A DNA stretch of 64,000 nt from Liolophura sinensis. Taxonomy: Eukaryota > Mollusca > Polyplacophora > Chitonida > Chitonidae. The stretch's first letter is position 1. Each line of letters begins with the position of its first letter. Location: the NCBI RefSeq assembly GCF_032854445.1, contig NW_027018088.1:1-64000 (forward strand), written 5' to 3'. The translations under genes and the position numbers were made by a program. Positions 52,201 through 62,700 of this stretch are shown piece by piece. A model generated the notes under the pieces. It made no database searches. It was not told the origin of the DNA and worked only from the letters and a program-made list of their open reading frames with translations.

Positions 52201-52954
52201 GCCGTTGCTGGGCACGTGATCTTGACATCAATGATTATTCATTTGTGGCTATAGCCAAAAGTATTGGTCGGAGAGCAACGCGGTTTGCACCATTCGATTT
52301 CTCGTCAAAAAATACGTCGGATTAGCCTCTTACCAGCAGCATTGGAACAGTTTTTCCACTTTTGGATTTTTGCCTGGTATTTTTTCTAATTGAAATCGGC
52401 TACATTAACTATGTACAATCGCGACTGGTCATTACTATATTCAACTTTTCATTATAAGTTATGTGCCCTTCGGTAGCCCAGACGACGTCAAATCTTTGGG
52501 CCAAGCCCATTTTACTCACCCAGCAAATGTCTTACTTCTAAGTCGAAGACAAACTCAATGTCTTTATCTACATGTAGAAAAACCACACCATTTGTATATA
52601 AAAAAAAACACAAGGTACATGATAATGTCTGCTGTAAAAAGTACAATTGAACACTGACCCACATCAATAAGGTGCCAAAAGATGCGCAATTGGGCCAGGC
52701 ATCTCCAGCTGTTGAAAAATTGCAAATTTCTATGGTTCCCATGGAGTAAGAGCCGTTGCTGGGCACGTGATCTTGACATCAATGGTTATTCATTTGTGGC
52801 TACAGCCAAAAGTATTGGTCGGAGAGCAACGCGGTTTGCACCATTCGATTTCTCGTCAAAAAATACGTCGGATTAGCCTCTTACCAGCAGCATTGGAACA
52901 GTTTTTCCACTTTTGGATTTTTGCCTGGTATTTTTTCTAATTGAAATCGGCTAC
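28203..52954 (+). repeat. Zone 4: mosaic higher-order array
   Basis: Forty-five copies start at 28203, 28753, 29303, 29853, 30403, 30953, 31503, 32053, 32603, 33153, 33703, 34252, 34802, 35352, 35901, 36451, 37001, 37553, 38103, 38653, 39203, 39752, 40303, 40852, 41401, 41951, 42502, 43053, 43603, 44155, 44705, 45256, 45806, 46356, 46906, 47456, 48006, 48555, 49105, 49655, 50205, 50755, 51304, 51854 and 52404. Main types are: M (aaaatgtgcaattgg), with sub-variants tattagtcgg or ctatagcc; R (ctatggtttcc or ctatggttccc in place of ccttggtttcc); and a tail change tttttgcgaattg in place of ttttttctaattg. The types follow one another in preferred orders, forming units of two to seven copies, but no single unit repeats through the whole zone. 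Confidence 0.9.
45590..47886 (+). repeat. Recent dimer duplication: 1197 bp identical at 1100 bp offset
   Basis: Reading line against line, 45590-46786 and 46690-47886 appear identical. The match ends on the left at 45589 versus 46689 (ggtttcc versus ggttccc) and on the right at 46787 versus 47887 (ggtgtgc versus ggtttgc). Most other dimers in this zone differ at several sites. The duplicated pair is an M copy with ggtatccatgg and ctatagcc, then an R copy with ttttactc and tacatgatcaag. Confidence 0.85.
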
Positions 52955-53272
52955 ATTAACTATGTACAATCGCGACTGGTCATTACTATATTCAACTTTT
53001 CATTATAAGTTATGTGCCCTTCGGTAGCCCAGACGACGTCAAATCTTTGGGCCAAGCCCATTTAACTCACCCAGCAAATGTCTTACTTCTAAGCCGAAGA
53101 CAATCTCAATGTCTTTATCTACATATAGAAAAACCACACCTTTTGTACATAAAAAAACACAAGGTACTTGATACAGTCTGCTGTAAAAAAGTACAATTGA
53201 ACACTGACCCACATCAATAAGGTGCCAAAAGATGCGCAATTGGGCCAGGCATCTCCAGCTGTTGAAAAATTG
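52955..53272 (+). repeat. Last forward monomer, partial (318 bp) and divergent
   Basis: This copy stops after gttgaaaaattg, about 58 percent of the way through the unit. It carries at least eight changes that are private or rare: aagccgaag (53094), caatctcaatg (53103), catatag breaking the CTACATGTAG palindrome (about 53125), ccttttg (53141), gtacata replacing the TATA-like core (about 53147), a shorter A-tract, tctgctg, and an extra A in the downstream A-run (about 53187). The copies to its left do not show this density of changes. Confidence 0.88.
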
Positions 53273-53273
53273 A
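53272..53273. other. Orientation switch: inversion junction inside the array
   Basis: Left of this point the unit runs forward to gttgaaaaattg; right of it the reversed unit begins at accagg. The two break positions in the unit differ (about base 318 forward, base 526 reversed), so the join is not a simple mirror point. The sequence at the join shows at most one base of shared identity. The reverse complement of the left flank (53259-53272) recurs at 53480-53493, so the arms can pair with a 207 bp spacer at 53273-53479. Confidence 0.95.
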
Positions 53274-53798
53274 CCAGGTAAAAATCCAAAAGTGGAAAAA
53301 CTGTTCCAATGCTGCTGGTAAGAGGCTAATCCGACGTATTTTTTGACGAGAAATCGAATGGTGCAAACCGCGTTGCTCTCCGACTAATACTTTTGGCTGT
53401 AGCCACAAATGAATAATCATTGATGTCAAGATCACGTGCCCAGCAACGGCTCTTACTCCATGGAAACCAAGGAAATTTGCAATTTTTCAACAGCTGGAGA
53501 TGCCTGGCCCAATTGCGCATCTTTTGGCACCTTATTGATGTGGGTCAGTGTTCAATTGTACTTTTTACAGCGGACTGTATCAAGTACCTTGTGTTTTTTT
53601 TTATATACAAATGGTGTGGTTTTTCTACATGTAGATAAAGACATTGAGTTTGTCTTCGACTTAGAAGTAAGACAACTGCTGGGTGAGTTAAATGGGCTTG
53701 GCCCAAAGATTTGACGTCGTCTGGGCTACCGAAGGGCACATAACTTATAATGAAAAGTTGAATATAGTAATGACCAGTCGCGATTGTACATAGTTAAT
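53273..53798 (-). repeat. First reversed monomer, partial (526 bp)
   Basis: This copy lacks the last 25 or so bases of the unit, which would lie to its left. It begins accaggtaaaaatcc; the T is unusual, since most copies read accaggcaaaaatcc. The T corresponds to ttttacctgg, which I also see in the forward copy at 9339 (about 9856). The rest is close to consensus, unlike the divergent forward copy beside it. Confidence 0.9.
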
Positions 53799-56700
53799 GT
53801 AGCCGATTTCAATTCGCAAAAAGACCAGGCAAAAATCCAAAAGTGGAAAAACTGTTCCAATGCTGCTGGTAAGAGGCTAATCCGACGTATTTTTGGACGA
53901 GAAATCGAATGGTGCAAACCGCGTTGCTCTCCGACCAATACTTTTGGCTGTAGCCACAAATGAATAATCATTGATGTCAAGATCACGTGCCCAGCAATGG
54001 CTCTTACTCCATGGAAACCAAGGAAATTTGCAATTTTTCAACAGCTGGAGATGCCTGGCCCAATTGCGCATCTTTTGGCACCTTATTGATGTGGGTCAGT
54101 GTTCAATTGTACTTTTTACAGCGGACTGTATCAAGTACCTTGTGTTTTTTTTATATACAAATGGTGTGGTTTTTCTACATGTAGATAAAGACATTGAGTT
54201 TGTCTTCGACTTAGAAGTAAGACATTTGCTGGGTGAGTTAAATGGGCTTGGCCCAAAGATTTGACGTCGTCTGGGCTACCGAAGGGCACATAACTTATAA
54301 TGAAAAGTTGAATATAGTAATGACCAGTCGCGATTGTACATAGCTAATGTAGCCGATTTCAATTCGCAAAAAGACCAGGCAAAAATCCAAAAGTGGAAAA
54401 ACTGTTCCAATGCTGCTGGTAAGAGGCTAATCCGACGTATTTTTTGACGAGAAATCGAATGGTGCAAACCGCGTTGCTCTCCGACTAATACTTTTGGCTG
54501 TAGCCACAAATAAAAATCATTGATGTCAAGATCACGTGCCCAGCAACGGCTCTTACTCCATGGAAACCAAGGAAATTTGCAATTTTTCAACAGCTGGAGA
54601 TGCCTGGCCCAATTGCACATCTTTTGGCACCTTTTGATGTGGGTCAGTGTTCAATTGTACTTTTCACAGCGGACTGTATCAAGTACCTTGTGTTTTTTTT
54701 ATATACAAATGGTGTGGTTTTTCTACATGTAGATAAAGACATTGAGTTTGTCTTCGACTTAGAAGTAAGACAACTGCTGGGTGAGTTAAATGGGCTTGGC
54801 CCAAAGATTTGACGTCGTCTGGGCTACCGAAGGGCACATAACTTATAATGAAAAGTTGAATATAGTAATGACCAGTCGCGATTGTACATAGTTAATGTAG
54901 CCGATTTCAATTAGCAAAAAGACCAGGCAAAAATCCAAAAGTGGAAAAACTGTTCCAATGCTGCTGGTAAGAGGCTAATCCGACGTATTTTTTGACGAGA
55001 AATCGAATGGTGCAAACCGCGTTGCTCTCCGACCAATACTTTTGGCTGTAGCCACAAATGAATAATCATTGATGTCAAGATCACGTGCCCAGCAACGGCT
55101 CTTACTCCATGGAAACCAAGGAAATTTGCAATTTTTCAACAGCTGGAGATGCCTGGCCCAATTGCGCATCTTTTGGCACCTTATTGATGTGGGTCAGTGT
55201 TCAATTGTACTTTTTACAGCAGACTGTATCAAGTACCTTGTGTTTTTTTTTATATACAAATGGTGTGGTTTTTCTACATGTAGATAAAGACATTGAGTTT
55301 GTCTTCGACTTAGAAGTAAGACAACTGTTGGGTGAGTTAAATGGGCTTGGCCCAAAGATTTGACGTCGTCTGGGCTACCGAAGGGCACATAACTTATAAT
55401 GAAAAGTTGAATATAGTAATGACCAGTCGCGATTGTACATAGTTAATGTAGCCGATTTCAATTAGAAAAAATACCAGGCAAAAATCCAAAAGTGGAAAAA
55501 CTGTTCCAATGCTGCTGGTAAGAGGCTAATCCGACGTATTTTTGGACGAGAAATCGAATGGTGCAAACGGCGTTGCTCTCCGACCAATACTTTTGGCTGT
55601 AGCCACAAATGAATAATCATTGATGTCAAGATCACGTGCCCAGCAACGGCTCTTACTCCATGGAAACCAAGGAAATTTGCAATTTTTCAACAGCTGGAGA
55701 TGCCTGGCCCAATTGCGCATCTTTTGGCACCTTATTGATGTGGGTCAGTGTTCAATTGTACTTTTTACAGCGGACTGTATCAAGTACCTTGTGTTTTTTT
55801 TATATACAAATGGTGTGGTTTTTCTACATGTAGATAAAGACATTGAGTTTGTCTTCGACTTAGAAGTAAGACAACTGCTGGGTGAGTTAAATGGGCTTGG
55901 CCCAAAGATTTGACGTCGTCTGGGCTACCGAAGGGCACATAACTTATAATGAAAAGTTGAATATAGTAATGACCAGTCGCGATTGTACATAGTTAATGTA
56001 GCCGATTTCAATTCGCAAAAAGACCAGGCAAAAATCCAAAAGTAGAAAAACTGTTCCAATGCTGCTGGTAAGAGGCTAATCCGACGTATTTTTTGACGAG
56101 AAATCGAATGGTGCACACCGCGTTGCTCTCCGACCAATACTTTTGGCTGTAGCCACAAATGAATAATCATTGATGTCAAGATCACGTGCACAGCAACGGC
56201 TCTTACTCCATGGAAACCAAGGAAATTTGCAATTTTTCAACAGCTGGAGATGCCTGGCCCAATTGCGCATCTTTTGGCACCTTATTGATGTGGGTCAGTG
56301 TTCAATTGTACTTTTTACAGCGGACTGTATCAAGTACCTTGTGTTTTTTTTTATATACAAATGGTGTGGTTTTTCTACATGTAGATAAAGACATTGAGTT
56401 TGTCTTCGACTTAGAAGTAAGACAACTGCTGGGTGAGTTAAATGGGCTTGGCCCAAAGATTTGACGTCGTCTGGGCTACCGAAGGGCACATAACTTATAA
56501 TGAAAAGTTGAATATAGTAATGACCAGTCGCGATTGTACATAGTTAATGTAGCCGATTTCAATTAGCAAAAAGACCAGGCAAAAATCCGAAAGTGGAAAA
56601 ACTGTTCCAATGCTGCTGGTAAGAGGCTAATCCGACGTATTTTTGGACGAGAAATCGAATGGTGCAAACGGCGTTGCTCTCCGACCAATACTTTTGGCTG

Positions 56701-59700
56701 TAGCCACAAATGAATAATCATTGATGTCAAGATCACGTGCCCAGCAACGGATCTTACTCCATGGAAACCAAGGAAATTTGCAATTTTTCAACAGCTGGAG
56801 ATGCCTGGCCCAATTGCGCATCTTTTGGCACCTTATTGATGTGGGTCAGTGTTCAATTGTACTTTTTACAGCGGACTGTATCAAGTACCTTGTGTTTTTT
56901 TTATATACAAATGGTGTGGTTTTTCTACATGTAGATAAAGACATTGAGTTTGTCTTCGACTTAGAAGTAAGACAACTGTTGGGTGAGTTAAATGGGCTTG
57001 GCCCAAAGATTTGACGTCGTCTGGGCTACCGAAGGGCACATAACTTATAATGAAAAGTTGAATATAGTAATGACCAGTCGCGATTGTACATAGCTAATGT
57101 AGCCGATTTCAATTCGCAAAAAGACCAGGCAAAAATCCAAAAGTGGAAAAACTGTTCCAATGCTGCTGGTAAGAGGCTAATCCGACGTATTTTTTGACGA
57201 GAAATCGAATGGTGCAAACGGCGTTGCTCTCCGACCAATACTTTTGGCTGTAGCCACAAATGAATAATCATTGATGTCAAGATCACGTGCCCAGCAACGG
57301 CTCTTACTCCATGGAAACCAAGGAAATTTGCAATTTTTCAACAGCTGGAGATGCCTGGCCCAATTGCGCATCTTTTGGCACCTTATTGATGTGGGTCAGT
57401 GTTCAATTGTACTTTTTACAGCGGACTGTATCAAGTACCTTGTGTTTTTTTTTATATACAAATGGTGTGGTTTTTCTACATGTAGATAAAGACATTGAGT
57501 TTGTCTTCGACTTAGAAGTAAGACAACTGCTGGGTGAGTTAAATGGGCTTGGCCCAAAGATTTGACGTTGTCTGGGCTACCGAATTGCACATAACTTATA
57601 ATGAAAAGTTGAATATAGTAATGACCAGTCGCGATTGTACATAGTTAATGTAGCCGATTTCAATTAGCAAAAAGACCAGGCAAAAATCCAAAAGTGGAAA
57701 AACTGTTCCAATGCTGCTGGTAAGAGGCTAATCCGACGTATTTTTGGACGAGAAATCGAATGGTGCAAACCGCGTTGCTCTCCGACCAATACTTTTGGCT
57801 GTAGCCACAAATGAATAATCATTGATGTCAAGATCACGTGCCCAGCAACGGCTCTTACTCCATGGAAACCAAGGAAATTTGCAATTTTTCAACAGCTGGA
57901 GATGCCTGGCCCAATTGCACATCTTTTGGCACCTTATTGATGTGGGTCAGTGTTCAATTGTACTTTTCACAGCGGACTGTATCAAGTACCTTGTGTTTTT
58001 TTTATATACAAATGGTGTGGTTTTTCTACATGTAGATAAAGACATTGAGTTTGTCTTCGACTTAGAAGTAAGACAACTGCTGGGTGAGTTAAATGGGCTT
58101 GGCCCAAAGATATGACGTCTTCTGGGCTACCGAAGGGCACATAACTTATAATGAAAAGTTGAATATAGTAATGACCAGTCGCGATTGTACATAGTTAATG
58201 TAGCCGATTTCAATTCGCAAAAAGACCAGGCAAAAATCCAAAAGTGGAAAAACTGTTCCAATGCTGCTGGTAAGAGGCTAATCCGACGTATTTTTTGACG
58301 AGAAATCGAATGGTGCAAACCGCGTTGCTCTCCGACCAATACTTTTGGCTGTAGCCACAAATGAATAATCATTGATGTCAAGATCACGTGCCCAGCAACG
58401 GCTCTTACTCCATGGAAACCAAGGAAATTTGCAATTTTTGAACAGCTGGAGATGCCTGGCCCAATTGCGCATCTTTTGGCACCTTATTGATGTGGGTCAG
58501 TGTTCAATTGTACTTTTTACAGCGGACTGTATCAAGTACCTTGTGTTTTTTTTATATACAAATGGTGTGGTTTTTCTACATGTAGATAAAGACATTGAGT
58601 TTGTCTTCGACTTAGAAGTAAGACAACTGTTGGGTGAGTTAAATGGGCTTGGCCCAAAGATTTGACGTCGTCTGGGCTACCGAAGGGCACATAACTTATA
58701 ATGAAAAGTTGAATATAGTAATGACCAGTCGCGATTGTACATAGCTAATGTAGCCGATTTCAATTCGCAAAAAGACCAGGCAAAAATCCAAAAGTGGAAA
58801 AACTGTTCCAATGCTGCTGGTAAGAGGCTAATCCGACGTATTTTTTGACGAGAAATCGAATGGTGCAAACGGCGTTGCTCTCCGACCAATACGTTTGGCT
58901 GTAGCCACAAATGAATAATCATTGATGTCAAGATCACGTGCCCAGCAACGGCTCTTACTCCATGGAAACCAAGGAAATTTGCAATTTTTCAACAGCTGGA
59001 GATGCCTGGCCCAATTGCGCATCTTTTGGCACCTTATTGATGTGGGTCAGTGTTCAATTGTACTTTTTACAGCGGACTGTATCAAGTACCTTGTGTTTTT
59101 TTTATATGCAAATGGTGTGGTTTTTCTACATGTAGATAAAGACATTGAGTTTGTCTTCGACTTAGAAGTAAGACAACTGCTGGGTGAGTTAAATGGGCTT
59201 GGCCCAAAGATTTGACGTCGTCTGGGCTACCGAAGGGCACATAACTTATAATGAAAAGTTGAATATAGTAATGACCAGTCGCGATTGTACATAGTTAATG
59301 TAGCCGATTTCAATTAGCAAAAAGACCAGGCAAAAATCCAAAAGTGGAAAAACTGTTCCAATGCTGCTGGTAAGAGGCTAATCCGACGTATTTTTTGACG
59401 AGAAATCGAATGGTGCAAACCGCGTTGCTCTCCGACCAATACTTTTGGCTGTAGCCACAAATGAATAATCATTGATGTCAAGATCACGTGCCCAGCAACG
59501 GCTCTTACTCCATGGAAACCATAGAAATTTGCAATTTTTCAACAGCTGGAGATGCCTGGCCCATTTGCGCATCTTTTGGCACCTTATTGATGTGGGTCAG
59601 TGTTCAATTGTACTTTTTACAGCGGACTGTATTAAGTACCTTGTGTTTTTATTATATACAAATGGTGTGGTTTTTCTACATGTAGATAAAGACATTGAGT

Positions 59701-62700
59701 TTGTCTTCGACTTAGAAGTAAGACAACTGCTGGGTGAGTTAAATGGGCTTGGCCCAAAGATTTGACGTTGTCTGGGCTACCGAATTGCACATAACTTATA
59801 ATGAAAAGTTGAATATAGTAATGACCAGTCGCGATTGTACATAGTTAATGTAGCCGATTTCAATTAGCAAAAAGACCAGGCAAAAATCCAAAAGTGGAAA
59901 AACTGTTCCAATGCTGCTGGTCTGAGGCTAATCCGACGTATTTTTGGACGAGAAATCGAATGGTGCAAACCGCGTTGCTCTCCGACCAATACTTTTGGCT
60001 GTAGCCACAAATGAATAATCATTGATGTCAAGATCACGTGCCCAGCAACGGCTCTTACTCCATGGAAACCAAGGAAATTTGCAATTTTTCAACAGCTGGA
60101 GATGCCTGGCCCAATTGCGCATCTTTTGGCACCTTATTGATGTGGGTCAGTGTTCAATTGTACTTTTTACAGCGGACTGTATCAAGTACCTTGTGTTTTT
60201 TTTATATACAAATGATGTGGTTTTTCTACATGTAGATAAAGACATTGAGTTTGTCTTCGACTTAGAAGTAAGACATTTGCTGGGTGAGTTAAATGGGCTT
60301 GGCCCAAAGATTTGACGTCGTCTGGGCTACCGAAGGGCACATAACTTATAATGAAAAGTTGAATATAGTAATGACCAGTCGCGATTGTACATAGTTAATG
60401 TAGCCGATTTCAATTAGCAAAAAGACCAGGCAAAAATCCAAAAGTGGAAAAACTGTTCCAATGCTGCTGGTAAGAGGCTAATCCGACGTATTTTTTGACG
60501 AGAAATCGAATGGTGCAAACCGCGTTGCTCTCCGACCAATACTTTTGGCTGTAGCCACAAATGAATAATCATTGATGTCAAGATCACGTGCCCAGCAACG
60601 GCTCTTACTCCATGGAAACCAAGGAAATTTGCAATTTTTCAACAGCTGGAGATGCCTGGCCCAATTGCACATCTTTTGGCACCTTTTGATGTGGGTCAGT
60701 GTTCAATTGTACTTTTCACAGCGGACTGTATCAAGTACCTTGTGTTTTTTTATATACAAATGGTGTGGTTTTTCTACATGTAGATAAAGACATTGAGTTT
60801 GTCTTCGACTTAGAAGTAAGACAACTGCTGGGTGAGTTAAATGGGCTTGGCCCAAAGATTTGACGTTGTCTGGGCTACCGAATTGCACATAACTTATAAT
60901 GAAAAGTTGAATATAGTAATGACCAGTCGCGATTGTACATAGTTAATGTAGCCGATTTCAATTAGCAAAAAGACCAGGCAAAAATCCGAAAGTGGAAAAA
61001 CTGTTCCAATGCTGCTGGTAAGAGGCTAATCCGACGTATTTTTGGACGAGAAATCGAATGGTGCAAACCGCGTTGCTCTCCGACCAATACTTTTGGCTGT
61101 AGCCACAAATGAATAATCATTGATGTCAAGATCACGTGCCCAGCAACGGCTCTTACTCCATGGAAACCAAGGAAATTTGCAATTTTTCAACAGCTGGAGA
61201 TGCCTGGCCCAATTGCGCATCTTTTGGCACCTTATTGATGTGGGTCAGTGTTCAATTGTACTTTTTACAGCGGACTGTATCAAGTACCTTGTGTTTTTTT
61301 TATATACAAATGGTGTGGTTTTTCTACATGTAGATAAAGACATTGAGTTTGTCTTCGACTTAGAAGTAAGACAACTGCTGGGTGAGTTAAATGGGCTTGG
61401 CCCAAAGATTTGACGTCGTCTGGGCTACCGAAGGGCACATAACTTATAATGAAAAGTTGAATATAGTAATGACCAGTCGCGATTGTACATAGTTAATGTA
61501 GCCGATTTCAATTAGCAAAAAGACCAGGCAAAAATCCAAAAGTGGAAAAACTGTTCCAATGCTGCTGGTAAGAGGCTAATCCGACGTATTTTTTGACGAG
61601 AAATCGAATGGTGCAAACCGCGTTGCTCTCCGACCAATACTTTTGGCTGTAGCCACAAATGAATAATCATTGATGTCAAGATCACGTGCCCAGCAACGGC
61701 TCTTACTCCATGGAAACCAAGGAAATTTGCAATTTTTCAACAGCTGGAGATGCCTGGCCCAATTGCGCATCTTTTGGCACCTTATTGATGTGGGTCAGTG
61801 TTCAATTGTACTTTTTACAGCGGACTGTATCAAGTACCTTGTGTTTTTTTTATATACAAATGGTGTGGTTTTTCTACATGTAGATAAAGACATTGAGTTT
61901 GTCTTCGACTTAGAAGTAAGACAACTGCTGGGTGAGTTAAATGGGCTTGGCCCAAAGATTTGACGTCGTCTGGGCTACCGAAGGGCACATAACTTATAAT
62001 GAAAAGTTGAATATAGTAATGACCAGTCGCGATTGTACATAGTTAATGTAGCCGATTTCAATTAGAAAAAATACCAGGCAAAAATCCAAAAGTGGAAAAA
62101 CTGTTCCAATGCTGCTGGTAAGAGGCTAATCCGACGTATTTTCGGACGAGAAATCGAATGGTGCAAACCGCGTTGCTCTCCGACCAATACTTTTGGCTGT
62201 AGCCACAAATGAATAATCATTGATGTCAAGATCACGTGCCCAGCAACGGCTCTTACTCCATGGAAACCAAGGAAATTTGCAATTTTTCAACAGCTGGAGA
62301 TGCCTGGCCCAATTGCGCATCTTTTGGCACCTTATTGATGTGGGTCAGTGTTCAATTGTACTTTTTACAGCGGACTGTATCAAGTACCTTGTGTTTTTTT
62401 TATATACAAATGGTGTGGTTTTTCTACATGTAGATAAAGACATTGAGTTTGTCTTCGACTTAGAAGTAAGACAACTGCTGGGTGAGTTAAATGGGCTTGG
62501 CCCAAAGATTTGACGTTGTCTGGGCTACCGAATTGCACATAACTTATAATGAAAAGTTGAATATAGTAATGACCAGTCGCGATTGTACATAGTTAATGTA
62601 GCCGATTTCAATTAGCAAAAAGACCAGGCAAAAATCCGAAAGTGGAAAAACTGTTCCAATGCTGCTGGTAAGAGGCTAATCCGACGTATTTTTGGACGAG

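Larger units (their letters stand above)
1..53272 (+). repeat. Forward arm of a 550 bp satellite array
   Basis: Head-to-tail copies of one unit of about 550 bp fill this stretch with no interruption by unrelated sequence. Using attaactatg as register mark, copies start at 543, 1093, 1643 and so on to 52955; nearly all intervals are 548-553 bp, except two of 356 bp. The first 542 bases are the remainder of a copy cut by the window edge. Copies differ at a modest number of shared sites, and these shared variants define subfamilies and higher-order units. Nothing else (gene, RNA gene, transposon) lies between copies. This is the pattern expected of satellite DNA kept uniform by unequal crossover and gene conversion. 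The family is not one I recognise. Confidence 0.98.
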
